From: Azophilus sp965221755
GTDB lineage: Bacteria > Pseudomonadota > Gammaproteobacteria > Pseudomonadales > Azotimanducaceae
Length of the DNA stretch: 64,000 nucleotides
Direction of reading: 5' to 3'
Assembly: GCA_965221755.1 (NCBI GenBank)
Contig: OZ244921.1
Location: 3,472,001 to 3,536,000, forward strand
Notes under the pieces: model-generated
Told to the model about the DNA's origin: nothing
What the model saw: the letters and a program-made list of their open reading frames with translations, nothing else
Databases searched by the model: none
Translations under genes and position numbers: made by a program
Shown here: positions 1 to 8,802 of the stretch, piece by piece
Layout: each line of letters starts with the position of its first letter
How positions within the stretch are numbered: the first letter of the stretch is position 1

Positions 1-1197
1 GTCCTCGTCGAAGTAGGCGATGTCGCCCACCGTCTGCCAGCCGTCGCGCCGGTCGGCGAGAAACTTGTCGCGGGCCTTGTGGTAGGTGTTGAACATGGCG
101 GCGGAGCGGACGAACAGCTCGCCGGGCTGGCGCGGCTGCGACACCACGCTGCCGTCCTCGGCGTACAGGCGGATCTCCACGCCCGGCGCCGGCTGCCCGC
201 AGGAGCCGGGCTTGCTGCGCTGGAACTCCGGGGTGAGTATGGTGTTGACGCCAAGTTCCGTGGAGCCGTACACCTCAAACAGGGAACGTTCCGGGAAACG
301 CTCCAAATACTGGAGCTTGAGCGCGTAGGACCAAGGCGCGGCGTTGGCCACCATGATGCGCAGGCTGCTGCGGTCGTACTTGGCCAGCACGTCGTCCGGC
401 AACTGGCAGATGCGGCGCACCGGGGTCGGCGCGGCAAAGGTGGCGGTGACGGCGTGCTTGGCCAGCAGGCGCAGCCAGTCCTGCGCGTCAAAGACGCGCT
501 GCAGGATGGCCGTGTTGCCCAGCAGCTGGCCCACCGCCAGAAAGCCGCTGGGGCCGGAGTGGTAGAGCGGCCCGGTGGTCAGGTAAACGTCGTACGGACG
601 CCAACGGTAGGTCTCGACCATCCTGGCGCCCTGCTCAGGATCTCCGGTGCCGGTGCGCACCGCGCCCTTGGGATTGCCGGTGGTGCCGGAGGTGTAGATC
701 ATGGTGCCGGTCTTGGCGGGATCCACGCCCAATTCCACTGGACCGGACGCCATGCCGGCCAGCAGGGCGGCGGCGTCAAGCTGGCCGCTTCCGGGCGGGC
801 CGTCGAAGACCATGACCTCCGCGACCTGCGGCGTGTGCGGCCGGATGCGCTCAAAGAGCGGCGCGAACTGCGCATCGGTGAACACGATCTTGGCATCCGA
901 GTTATGGGTGACGTAGGTCGCCTCCTCGGCGGTGAGCCGATAGTTCAGCGGCACCGATATGGCCCCGGCCTTGCGCGCCGCATGCCCGCAGGCCACTGGC
1001 CACATGGAGTTCTGGCCGCACCAGAGCACCTTGTCCCCCGGTTCGACGCCGTGCGCCATGAACACGCGCGCCAGCCGGTTGGCGTTGGCCTCCAGCTCGG
1101 CAAAGCTCCATTGGAGGACCGTGCCGTCCGGCCGGTCATCAATGAGCGCGGGCTTGTCGCCCAGATTGGCGGCCAGCTCCGTCAGCGTGTCCGGCAT
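1..1197 (-). CDS. Acyl-CoA synthetase (AMP-forming ligase), 3' end outside window
   Basis: This gene would activate a carboxylic acid to an acyl-adenylate and then to an acyl-CoA in the cytoplasm. Translating the minus strand from the ATG at 1197 gives an uninterrupted frame of 399 codons to the window edge. It contains the AMP-binding signature YTSGTTGNPKGA and the later motif YGSTE of the ANL superfamily, then a GELFVRS-type stretch and a WQTVGDIA motif. The C-terminal swivel domain lies beyond position 1. The substrate (fatty, aromatic or dicarboxylic acid) cannot be read from what is visible. The overlapping plus-strand frames here are shadows. Confidence 0.9.
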   Translation of the reverse strand, partial: MPDTLTELAANLGDKPALIDDRPDGTVLQWSFAELEANANRLARVFMAHGVEPGDKVLWCGQNSMWPVACGHAARKAGAISVPLNYRLTAEEATYVTHNSDAKIVFTDAQFAPLFERIRPHTPQVAEVMVFDGPPGSGQLDAAALLAGMASGPVELGVDPAKTGTMIYTSGTTGNPKGAVRTGTGDPEQGARMVETYRWRPYDVYLTTGPLYHSGPSGFLAVGQLLGNTAILQRVFDAQDWLRLLAKHAVTATFAAPTPVRRICQLPDDVLAKYDRSSLRIMVANAAPWSYALKLQYLERFPERSLFEVYGSTELGVNTILTPEFQRSKPGSCGQPAPGVEIRLYAEDGSVVSQPRQPGELFVRSAAMFNTYHKARDKFLADRRDGWQTVGDIAYFDED

Positions 1198-1435
1198 GGC
1201 GTTGTTCCCCCCAATGGCTTGGCAAAGGAGGCGGTTTACACGATGGCGGTGGCGCGCGTCAATTGTTTGAGGCCGTCAGCTGCGGCAACGGTTCGCTGAC
1301 CGGCGACTGCCGACGACGAACGGCGGCGTCGCCCGTTTCATGACGGGCTGCGTGAAAAGCGGGTGAGGCGTCAGGCCGGAAGGGGTCGAAGGCGCGCAGC
1401 GCCGCAGCCCATCGACCGGGGCCGCGCCGCCGGCG

Positions 1436-1996
1436 TCAGGCCGCGCCCCGCGCTTCGCGCAGCACCGCATGGAGCGCCGGGCGGTGCTGCCTGATCTGTT
1501 CGTTCGTCAACCCCTCCAGCGAATGGGGGAACTTGATCCACTCCTCGGTCTCGTGCAGGTAATAGTCGGGAACGCGGTCGGTAAGATTGCGCGAAGGCTT
1601 GTAAAACGGCACCGCGACCCGGATTTCGTGCGGTGCGTTGCGCCGAGCCTTCTCGCGCAGCGTCCCAATCAGCGCCTCGATGGTGCGGCCGGTGTCGAAG
1701 ACGTCATCGACGACCAGCAGGCGGTCCTCGCGATCGATGTTCTTCAGCAGGTAGTTGAGCCCATGCACGCGCACCTCGGACGAGCGCCCGTCGATGCCGC
1801 TGTACGAGGAGGTGCGGATGGCAATGTGGTCGGGCTCCAAGCCGAAGTAGTCGAGCAGTTCCTGCACCGCCATGCCGATGGGCGCCCCGCCCCGCCAGAT
1901 GGCCAGGATGAAGCTGGGCCGAAACCCGCTCTCCAGCACCCTTGCTCCGAGCTCAAAGGCGTCTTCCAGCAGCTGCTGCGCATCAATGTAGAGCAT
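1436..1996 (-). CDS. Phosphoribosyltransferase, type I (hypoxanthine-type)
   Basis: This is a 186-residue cytoplasmic phosphoribosyltransferase with the type I fold, likely acting in purine salvage. The PRPP-binding loop VVDDVFDTGRT sits at about residues 95-105, and a conserved WRGG turn at 34-37. The frame stays open further upstream, but the ATG at 1996 is preceded by a good AGGGAGG ribosome binding site at 5-7 nt and aligns with the start of the neighbouring paralogue, so I chose it over the upstream start at 2050. The true base substrate is unknown. Its paralogue is encoded divergently about 290 bp away. Confidence 0.85.
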   Translation of the reverse strand: MLYIDAQQLLEDAFELGARVLESGFRPSFILAIWRGGAPIGMAVQELLDYFGLEPDHIAIRTSSYSGIDGRSSEVRVHGLNYLLKNIDREDRLLVVDDVFDTGRTIEALIGTLREKARRNAPHEIRVAVPFYKPSRNLTDRVPDYYLHETEEWIKFPHSLEGLTNEQIRQHRPALHAVLREARGAA

Positions 1997-2094
1997 CGCG
2001 CCTCCCTGTGCCTGACCGCGCTCCATCGCCGCCTGCGGTGCGATGCGCACCCGGTGGCTCGACCGCTGGCGGATTCAAGCCCCAGCGCTGCACA

Positions 2095-2222
2095 GGCTCA
2101 GAAACATTTCGGATCCTGACTCACGCAACGTTCGCGGGCTCAGAAACATACCGGAATCTGATCTAAGCGACGAGCGCGGAGTTTCGCGCCAGCGAAACTC
2201 CATCCGCGACCGTCAGGTCGCG
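2095..2222 (+). repeat. Dispersed two-hairpin element, one truncated and one full copy
   Basis: A partial copy (2095-2135) holds only the leading box GGCTCAGAAACAT. A complete copy (2136-2222) follows, with the leading box, a spacer, the hairpin GAGTTTCGCGCCAGCGAAACTC, and a second hairpin CGCGACCGTCAGGTCGCG. The same element recurs at 5739, 25950 (reverse), 57319 (reverse), 59726, 59822 and 63070. The 2136 and 59726 copies share the same second hairpin. Confidence 0.75.
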
Positions 2223-2288
2223 CTTCAACCGCCGGGCGCAGTAAAGTATGCTGCTTCCCTCCCGATCCAAGCAAGCGTACTCCGTTCC

Positions 2289-2900
2289 GTGGACAGGATA
2301 TTCGTCACCGAAGAGGAACTCCTGCTCGACGCCTACCGTCTCGGCGTGCGCATCTTCAACAGCGGCTTCCGCCCAAGCTTCATCGTCGGCCTGTGGCGCG
2401 GCGGCAGTTCGGTGGGCATCGCCGTCCAGGAGTGCCTGCAGCATCTTGGGGTGGAGACCGACCACATTTCGCTGCGCACCTCCTATCGCGGCATGGAGCG
2501 CTATCAGCGCATGGTGGACGAGGCCTCTTCGGAGATCCGGGTCCACGGCACCCAATACCTGCTGGAAACCATGAATGCCGAGGACGGGCTGCTCATCGTC
2601 GACGACGTCTACAGCACCGGCCTCAACGTGCAGGCGGTGATCGACCGGCTCGCGTCGCGCATGAGGCTGAACCTGCCGCACGACATCCGGATCGCAGTGC
2701 CTTGGTGCAAGCCGGCCCGCAACCGCACCGGCCGGATGCCGGACTACCACCTGCACGAGACCGACCTCTGGCTCGTGCTACCCTACGAACTGAACGGCTT
2801 GAGCCATGACGAGATCAGGACGCACAAGCCGTTCCTGGCACCCCTGCTTGCCAGACTTCAGGGGCATGAGCCAAGCGCTCCAAACCTCGCGGAGGTCTGA
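2289..2900 (+). CDS. Phosphoribosyltransferase paralogue
   Basis: A 203-residue paralogue of the protein encoded at 1436-1996, read divergently. It shares the SGFRPSFI and WRGG stretches and the C-terminal PDYHLHET motif. The PRPP loop reads IVDDVYSTGLN at about residues 103-113. The paralogue has VVDDVFDTGRT there, so the conserved D-T-G-R-T end of the loop is altered, which may change the substrate or the activity. The GTG at 2289 is chosen because the longer open frame upstream runs through the repeat element and aligns with nothing. No clear ribosome binding site precedes it. Confidence 0.78.
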   Translation: MDRIFVTEEELLLDAYRLGVRIFNSGFRPSFIVGLWRGGSSVGIAVQECLQHLGVETDHISLRTSYRGMERYQRMVDEASSEIRVHGTQYLLETMNAEDGLLIVDDVYSTGLNVQAVIDRLASRMRLNLPHDIRIAVPWCKPARNRTGRMPDYHLHETDLWLVLPYELNGLSHDEIRTHKPFLAPLLARLQGHEPSAPNLAEV

Positions 2901-3082
2901 CTCACCCCGCCTGACCGGCACAGAGCCAACGCCCGCCGCGCCGTCTGTCAATCCGGCCCGCACGCACCCCGTTGGCCGGCCCGCTTTCCGACTGCGCCGC
3001 CAACGCCTCAATGAGCTTGGGGACGTTCCCGGCGGCTGCTTGGCATGGCAGTGGTGCGCGTCAATTGCCCGCGCTTGCTTCC

Positions 3083-3427
3083 CTAACCTTCGGCTGCCGC
3101 TTGGCGCAGCGCCTCTGATGCCCACTGATTGATGCTCTTGCCCTTTGCTCCAGCGGTTGTGGCTACCGCAGCATGAACTTCCGGCGGAACTCGCAGCATC
3201 AATCGACCCGAGTAGGTTTTTTGCGGCGACCGGCCCTGTTCTTTGTCGATGGCGACGTATTCCTCGTATTCCTCAACAGATTCCTCAAAAGCGGCTTCAA
3301 GCTCATCCACTGTCTTGCCGTGAAAGCCGACAATATCCTTGATTCCCACGAGATGACCGACGAAGACACGATCAACCTCATCAAACTCAACGCGGGCCGC
3401 ATAACCCAAACGCTCCAGTTTGCTCAC
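3083..3427 (-). CDS. HicB-family antitoxin (apparently orphan)
   Basis: A 114-residue protein with an N-terminal HicB partial-RNase-H-like domain (VEFDEVDRVFVGHLVGIKD, then FHGKTVDELEAAFEESVEEY). A C-terminal ribbon-helix-helix/HicB DNA-binding segment follows (SGRLMLRVPPEVHAAVA ... SINQWASEAL). In this family the antitoxin binds HicA, an mRNA interferase, and represses the operon. No intact hicA is visible on either side. The short minus-strand frame just upstream (about 3428-3483) ends with FLEQAGVEP, which weakly resembles the end of HicA, and then runs into the 3' end of the WYL gene. Either this is an orphan HicB or the toxin has been lost. Confidence 0.8.
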   Translation of the reverse strand: MSKLERLGYAARVEFDEVDRVFVGHLVGIKDIVGFHGKTVDELEAAFEESVEEYEEYVAIDKEQGRSPQKTYSGRLMLRVPPEVHAAVATTAGAKGKSINQWASEALRQAAAEG

Positions 3428-3495
3428 GGCTCAACTCCTGCCTGCTCCAAAAAGTTGCCTATTTTGCTGCCATTTCCACGCATCAGACGCTCCCA

Positions 3496-4485
3496 TCAAC
3501 GAGCGTGATGCGCTGCCAGCGCAGCGCAGAGATCAGCCATTTGCCTTCGCAAGCGGTGAGGGCGCTCTATGGTGACCTCTTCGCCCCAAGTACACAGGTG
3601 CCAGCACATCTCCAGGGCGCCGCCAGCCTTGAAGTGGACGCTCAACGAGCCGTCGTCGTGGAGCGCGGCCTGCTGGTCCGGATGAAACAGAAAGGCGGCC
3701 GCATCCGATGCGGCGTTTGGCGTGAACCGCAGCGTCACGTTGAACGGGCGCTCTTGGAACACGCCGAAGGCGCGCTTGGCGAACGCGGTCAGGTCGAAAC
3801 TTGGGTCCGGCATGAAAGCGGCATTGGTGACCTTGGCGCCGCGCACGCTGGACAGCCGCCAAAGCAGCACATCGTCATGGCGTTCGGTGGGCGCCACCAG
3901 CAGGGCGCGGCTGCCGTAAAGCACGCCGTAGGGACGCACCCGACGGTACTTGTTCGGCGCTCCCGACCGTCGCGCCGCATAGTCAAAGGTCAGGACGCGC
4001 CTTCGCCGGATGGCTTCGCGCACGGTGGAGAGCAACCCGTCCTCAAGCCGTTGGCGGGGACCGGGACGCATGGCCAATCCTTCGGCCCGCAGCAACTCCT
4101 CGGTTCCCGCACCGGCGTCCTGCGGCGAACCGAACCGCGCCTTGGCCTTCAGCTTTTCAGCCAGCGCTTGCAGCGAAGCCGCCTGTTCCGCAAGGCCGGA
4201 GCGATCCAAGCTGGCTGCCGCCGTGGCCAAGTTGACCAGCTCCTCGTCGGAGACGCGGATCAACCCACCTAGGTTGCGGGAATCCAGGCGCCAGTGGATT
4301 CGCCGATCCTCGGCATCCACGGTCATCAGCGGGCCGAACGCGGCGTCCACGGCATCGCGCAGGCGCTCCGCCGTCCGGCGGCTGACGTTGAACTCCCGCA
4401 TGACGTCATCCAAGGTCAGTCCGCTGCGCCGGACTTGGAGCAAGGTGGCGAGTTTGATGATGTCGCTTAGGCGCTCGTATCGCAT
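3496..4485 (-). CDS. WYL-domain transcriptional regulator
   Basis: A 329-residue regulator with an N-terminal winged helix-turn-helix at about residues 8-50 (TLDDVMREFNVSRRTAERLRDAV). A WYL sensor domain at about 160-230 contains RRVRPYGVLYGSRALLVAPTE, and a C-terminal WCX-type segment follows. WYL proteins commonly bind nucleic-acid-like ligands and control phage-defence and stress loci. Here the gene precedes a HicB antitoxin gene and follows a PcfJ-like gene on the same strand, so the three may form one unit. The ATG at 4485 begins the HTH, so the start is well placed. Confidence 0.88.
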   Translation of the reverse strand: MRYERLSDIIKLATLLQVRRSGLTLDDVMREFNVSRRTAERLRDAVDAAFGPLMTVDAEDRRIHWRLDSRNLGGLIRVSDEELVNLATAAASLDRSGLAEQAASLQALAEKLKAKARFGSPQDAGAGTEELLRAEGLAMRPGPRQRLEDGLLSTVREAIRRRRVLTFDYAARRSGAPNKYRRVRPYGVLYGSRALLVAPTERHDDVLLWRLSSVRGAKVTNAAFMPDPSFDLTAFAKRAFGVFQERPFNVTLRFTPNAASDAAAFLFHPDQQAALHDDGSLSVHFKAGGALEMCWHLCTWGEEVTIERPHRLRRQMADLCAALAAHHAR

Positions 4486-4605
4486 GAGCTTCGCCTCCCG
4501 TTCATCAATTTCATCATCGCTGCCGCCAAAGCCCGCGCCTCACCTGTCACGCCGCCATGCGTTTCGGATCGAACCCGCCAAGGATGCCCGCACGGAGTTG
4601 GCGAC

Positions 4606-5676
4606 TCAAACGCGCCGGGCTCGGCGTCGTCGTGGCCGGGGGCGACCGCCCCGTCGGCGCCTTGGTGAGTCAGAATCCCCCGCATCCATTGTGGACAGGC
4701 TTTGAGCGATCACCGCCGCAAGTTCGCAGGAAACGGCAACCATGCAAAGCAACTCGTCCGAATCCAGCGCCGAGCCGTAGGTGGCCTCGCAGGACGGGAA
4801 ATCACGCCGCCGCCGAAGGCGAAGCCTGAACCGCGACCAACGCTTGCGGTCGTCGCAGATGATGAGTTCCTCCTTTGTGCTCCAAACTTGGTGGGTTCGC
4901 TTGCCGACTTGAACGGGCGCCGGGCGCAGACTCGGCTGGCGGGCGAACAAGCTGAAGGCGCCGGAATCAACGAATTCCTCGATCTCGTCGCCAGCCGCGC
5001 TTAGCGCCCGCTGCAGTTCGAGAAGCCAGCGCCGTTCCCAGTCAACGGGGTCATTGTCCGCGCCGGCGCACTCTTCGATTTTCCGGGTTTCGACATCAAT
5101 GCTGAGCAAGCCCACGCACTCCTCCTGCAGGCGCAGCGCCCAGAACTCAGTCCCGCCCTGCCGCAGCGCGTCCCGATGGTCCCCTCCCAATTGGCCTGAG
5201 ACGCAATTGCGCAACCGCTTGCCCACCGACCGCAGTTGGCTGACGGTCTTGACCTCCAGCAGGCTGTGGTCATCGTCCAGCCAGATTTCCCGCGCCTGCT
5301 CGCGAGCCTTGCGGTCGTTGATGCCGCGCGCGATCCTGTTGTGTAGGCCGCGGTATCGCGACGCACGGCGCTCAAGTTCGATGAAGTCGTCGCAACAGCC
5401 CGCGAAGCGAATCAGCTTGCGGGCCTCCGCACGGCTGACGCTGCCGTCGCCGACGTGGCGGGCGGCGCTGGCCAAGTGCGCCAGCGTCCGCCGCACCGCC
5501 TGCCGAACCGACTTTCGCACCCGCTGCCCAGCCCGGTTTTCCGGCTGGGCCTCAAATGCTTCGATCAGCTTGGAGACATTCGCGGCAGCCTGACTGATGC
5601 AGCGTGAATCAAGCCCGCTGGTTCGCAAAACGTGGTTGAACTGCGCCACTTCGCACAGGGTGTTCGCCTTGGTCAT
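4606..5676 (-). CDS. PcfJ-like protein with arginine-rich tail
   Basis: A 356-residue protein. The segment at about residues 140-215 (SQLRSVGKRLRNCVSGQ, then FWALR and VGLLSIDVETRKIEEC) resembles the core of PcfJ-like proteins, which occur on conjugative plasmids, phages and mobile regions and have no agreed biochemical function. The first third is helical and charged. The C-terminal end is a run of arginines (residues about 337-354) that would bind nucleic acid. It lies upstream of the WYL gene on the same strand with a 120-bp gap. I cannot assign an activity. The PcfJ link rests on motif resemblance only. Confidence 0.6.
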   Translation of the reverse strand: MTKANTLCEVAQFNHVLRTSGLDSRCISQAAANVSKLIEAFEAQPENRAGQRVRKSVRQAVRRTLAHLASAARHVGDGSVSRAEARKLIRFAGCCDDFIELERRASRYRGLHNRIARGINDRKAREQAREIWLDDDHSLLEVKTVSQLRSVGKRLRNCVSGQLGGDHRDALRQGGTEFWALRLQEECVGLLSIDVETRKIEECAGADNDPVDWERRWLLELQRALSAAGDEIEEFVDSGAFSLFARQPSLRPAPVQVGKRTHQVWSTKEELIICDDRKRWSRFRLRLRRRRDFPSCEATYGSALDSDELLCMVAVSCELAAVIAQSLSTMDAGDSDSPRRRRGGRPRPRRRRARRV

Positions 5677-5738
5677 GGTTACGCCCTCCTCAATTTGAAT
5701 GGAGGAAAAGCGTAGCCATTGAATGCGTCAAATACGGT

Positions 5739-5824
5739 CGTAAACATACCGGAACTTACCCCGAGCAACAGTCGCGGAGTTTGGCGCTAGCCAAACTCCA
5801 TCGCGCCCGCTTCGCGGGCGCGCC
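5739..5824 (+). repeat. Dispersed two-hairpin element, full copy
   Basis: Leading box TAAACATACCGGAACTTACC, then hairpin 1 GAGTTTGGCGCTAGCCAAACTC and hairpin 2 GCGCCCGCTTCGCGGGCGC. Relative to the 2136 copy, both stems are changed but still pair: TTTGGC/GCCAAA replaces TTTCGC/GCGAAA. It lies 35 bp upstream of the AAA-nuclease gene. Confidence 0.72.
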
Positions 5825-5859
5825 TTGCCCTCAAACAGCCCGCGTGACAGCATTGCGCC

Positions 5860-7464
5860 ATGCGATTCTTCAACACAGCGGGCCCGATGGTCGCAGCGCG
5901 TCACTACCAAGTCCCACCCCTCTCGCGGCTCGATCTTGAAGAGCTGGATCGCTTGATCGATGACTGGCGCTACTTCGTGCTGTACGCGCCGCGCCAGACC
6001 GGCAAGACGACGGCGCTGCTGGCCCTTCGCGATCGGCTCAACGAGGCGGGCCACCACCGCTGCGTCTATGTGAACGTGGAGCCGGCCCAGATGGCGCGGG
6101 AGGATGTCGGCGCGGGCATTCAAACCATCCTCGGCATGCTGTCGGACCAGTGCGTCGATACCCTAGGCGACGCCTCGGTTCAGGAGGTCTGGCCGGAACT
6201 GCTTTCCATGAGGGGTCCCTACGCCGCCCTGCAGGCGACGCTGCAGCGTTGGGCCGGTTCGGATTCCAAGCCCGTTGTCCTGTTCATTGACGAGATCGAT
6301 TCCCTCATTGGCGACACGCTGGTGTCCGTGCTGCGCCAGCTGCGCGCGGGATACGCTGAGCGTCCGGCGCGCTTCCCTCAGAGCGTCATTTTGTGCGGTG
6401 TGCGCGATGTGCGCGACTACCGCATTCACGCTTCGTCGGAGAAGGATCCGGTGCTGGGGGGGAGCGCATTCAATGTCAAAGCCAAGTCCCTGCGTCTTGG
6501 CGACTTCAGCAAGCGCGAGGTGCGCGAACTGCTCGGCCGGCACACCGATGAGACCGGCCAGCGGTTTACTGAGGCGGCGATTGCGGAGGTGTTCCGTCTT
6601 ACCCAAGGGCAGCCCTGGTTGGTGAACGCTTTGGCCAACGAAGCCTGCTTCGAGAAGACCGGGGTGCGCGACCGCTCGCGGGAAGTGGGCCTGGCGCCCG
6701 TGACCGAGGCCCGCGAGCGCCTGATCCTGCGCCGGGACACGCACTTGGACCAACTCGTACACAAGCTCGAGGAAACCCGGGTGCGGCGCGTGATCGAGCC
6801 GATCCTGAGCGGCGAACCGCAGGTGCAGCCTTTCCGCACCGAGGATCTTCAGTACGTGCGCGACCTCGGGCTGGTGGCCCAGACAAAGCCGGTGGCCATC
6901 GCCAACCCGATCTACCAAGAGGTGATTCCGCGCGAACTGACCTATGCGCAGCAGGAGGCGATGCCCCAAGAGACTGCGTGGTACGTGGATGACGACGGCA
7001 AGCTGCGCATGGACGCGCTGCTTGAGGCTTTCCAGGACTACTTCCGCGCCAATGCGGCGCACTGGGACGAGCGCTTCCAGTACAAGGAAGCCGGGCCGCA
7101 GCTTCTGCTGCAATGCTTCCTGCAGCGGGTGGTCAACAGCGGCGGGCGGATTGACCGGGAGTACGGCATCGGTCGCGGGCGGGTGGACCTAGCGGTGGTC
7201 TGGCCCTTGGCGGAAGACTCGGAGGGCGGCGCTGCGCCGCGCCGGGAGCAGCGGGTGGTCATTGAGTGCAAGCTGATGCGGGATGGGCTCGCCGCGGCGC
7301 TACGCACCGGGCTGCCGCAGACGGCCGCCTACATGGACGAGTGGGGCGCGGCGGAGGGGCACTTGGTGCTGTTCGACCGTACCGACGGCAAGCCGTGGAG
7401 CGAGAAGCTGTTCCGCCGCACTGAAGAGCACGACGGCGTGCCCATCACCTTGTGGGGCATGTAA
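5860..7464 (+). CDS. AAA ATPase fused to a PD-(D/E)XK nuclease-like domain
   Basis: A 534-residue two-part protein. The N-terminal half is an AAA-family ATPase with Walker A APRQTGKTT at about residues 43-51 and Walker B VVLFIDEID at about 139-147. A winged-helix-like linker follows (about 300-350). The C-terminal part carries the pattern of a PD-(D/E)XK nuclease: GRVDLAVV with D443, and VVIECK with E469 and K471, followed by a helix with QTAAYMDEW. This architecture is common in bacterial genomes as an uncharacterised family. Coupling of an ATPase to a nuclease fold suggests action on nucleic acid, perhaps in defence, but this is inference. It ends 45 bp from the nuoF stop, facing it. Confidence 0.8.
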   Translation: MRFFNTAGPMVAARHYQVPPLSRLDLEELDRLIDDWRYFVLYAPRQTGKTTALLALRDRLNEAGHHRCVYVNVEPAQMAREDVGAGIQTILGMLSDQCVDTLGDASVQEVWPELLSMRGPYAALQATLQRWAGSDSKPVVLFIDEIDSLIGDTLVSVLRQLRAGYAERPARFPQSVILCGVRDVRDYRIHASSEKDPVLGGSAFNVKAKSLRLGDFSKREVRELLGRHTDETGQRFTEAAIAEVFRLTQGQPWLVNALANEACFEKTGVRDRSREVGLAPVTEARERLILRRDTHLDQLVHKLEETRVRRVIEPILSGEPQVQPFRTEDLQYVRDLGLVAQTKPVAIANPIYQEVIPRELTYAQQEAMPQETAWYVDDDGKLRMDALLEAFQDYFRANAAHWDERFQYKEAGPQLLLQCFLQRVVNSGGRIDREYGIGRGRVDLAVVWPLAEDSEGGAAPRREQRVVIECKLMRDGLAAALRTGLPQTAAYMDEWGAAEGHLVLFDRTDGKPWSEKLFRRTEEHDGVPITLWGM

Positions 7465-7509
7465 GCGGGCGGGAAGTGAGCGCGGATCGTCTCACAAATT
7501 CCTCCCAAG

Positions 7510-8802
7510 CTACTTTCGATAAGGACATTCGCCCCTTCGAATGTGCTCCTCAAAGTCCTCCCGAAAGTACTTCAGCGCGCTGGCCAGCGGCTCGATGGCG
7601 CCCGGCGCGTGCAGGCAGAAGGTGTTGGTGACGCCGCCGATGAACTGGGCGTTGCGCTCGAGCAGCTCCAAGTCGCCGGGCTGGCCGCGGCCTTCCTCGA
7701 TGTCGGTCAGCAGCTGCTCCACCCAAGGCAGGCCCTCCCGGCAGGGGGTGCAGAAGCCGCAGGACTCCTGGGCGAAGAAGTGCTCCAGGTTGCGGCACAT
7801 GTCCACCGGGCAGATGGAGTCGTCCATGAGGATCATGGTGCCGGTGCCCATGCGGCTGCCGGCCGCTTGAATGGTGCCGTAGTCCATGGCGAGGTCGAAG
7901 TGCTGCTCGACGAGGAAATCGGTGGATGCGCCGCCCGGCAGCAAGCCGCGCAGCCTGTAGCCGTCCCGCATGCCGCCGGCGTGGACGTCGATGATCTCGC
8001 GGATGGGGGTGCCGATGGGCAGCTCCCACAGGCCCGGTTGGTTGACGCGCCCGGATACGCCGTAGAGCTTGGTGCCCGCATCGTCGCCCAACCCAAGCCC
8101 CTGATACCAGTCCGCGCCTTGGCGCAGGATGCCCGGCACGTTGCAGAAGGTTTCGACGTTGTTGACGATGGTGGGGCGCCCCCAAGCGCCGCTGGCGGGC
8201 GGGAACGGCGGCTTGGTGCGCGGCTGCGCCCGCTTGCCCTCCAGGGCGTTCAGCAGCGCGGTCTCCTCGCCGCAGATGTAGCGGCCGGCGCTGCGGTGGA
8301 TGCGCAGGTCGAAATCGAAGCCGCTGCCGAAGATGTTTTGGCCGAGGTAGCCTCGGGCCTTGGCATCGTCAATGGCCTTCTGCAGTTGGCGGTACGGCTC
8401 GTGGTACTCGCCGCGCAGAAAGACGTAGCCTTGGGCCGCGCCGATGGCGTAGGCGCCGATGATCATGCCCTCCACCAGCAGGTGCGGGTTGTGCTCCAGC
8501 AGGTAGCGGTCCTTGAAGGTGCCCGGCTCCATCTCGTCGCCGTTGCAGACCAAGTACTTCAGGCCACCGTCCGACGCCTCGCCCTGGGGCACGAAGCTCC
8601 ACTTCAGGCCGGTGGGAAACCCGGCCCCGCCCCGCCCCCGGAGGTTGGCGTCCTTGACCAGCGCAATCACTTCGGCGGGCGTCATGCCGGAAACCGCCTG
8701 GCGGGCGCCCGCATAGCCCGCATGGGACTCGTAGGCCGCCAAGTCCACCAATCCGCCCACGTCATCAACGATGCCGATCAGGGGACGCTCACCGCTGGCC
8801 AC
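7510..8802 (-). CDS. nuoF: NADH-quinone oxidoreductase subunit F
   Basis: The NADH- and FMN-binding subunit of respiratory complex I, located in the peripheral arm facing the cytoplasm. The 430-residue product has the glycine-rich nucleotide motif GRGGAGFPTGLKW, the FMN-site stretch CNGDEMEPGTFKDR, the ICGEETALLNALEG signature, and the N3 [4Fe-4S] cluster ligands ESCGFCTPC plus a later cysteine in TFCLHA. It starts with GTG overlapping the nuoE stop (TAGTG), with GGGAGG upstream. It is the last nuo gene here; nuoG does not follow. Confidence 0.95.
   Translation of the reverse strand: MASGERPLIGIVDDVGGLVDLAAYESHAGYAGARQAVSGMTPAEVIALVKDANLRGRGGAGFPTGLKWSFVPQGEASDGGLKYLVCNGDEMEPGTFKDRYLLEHNPHLLVEGMIIGAYAIGAAQGYVFLRGEYHEPYRQLQKAIDDAKARGYLGQNIFGSGFDFDLRIHRSAGRYICGEETALLNALEGKRAQPRTKPPFPPASGAWGRPTIVNNVETFCNVPGILRQGADWYQGLGLGDDAGTKLYGVSGRVNQPGLWELPIGTPIREIIDVHAGGMRDGYRLRGLLPGGASTDFLVEQHFDLAMDYGTIQAAGSRMGTGTMILMDDSICPVDMCRNLEHFFAQESCGFCTPCREGLPWVEQLLTDIEEGRGQPGDLELLERNAQFIGGVTNTFCLHAPGAIEPLASALKYFREDFEEHIRRGECPYRK

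Noticed and set aside
79..1299. Long plus-strand open frame of 406 codons at the left end
   Set aside because: It is the antisense shadow of the acyl-CoA synthetase gene, whose minus-strand frame has clear motifs.
3428..3495. Possible hicA remnant (frame ending FLEQAGVEP) upstream of hicB
   Set aside because: Only about 20 codons, weak resemblance to HicA ends, and partly overlapping the WYL gene's end; too little to annotate.
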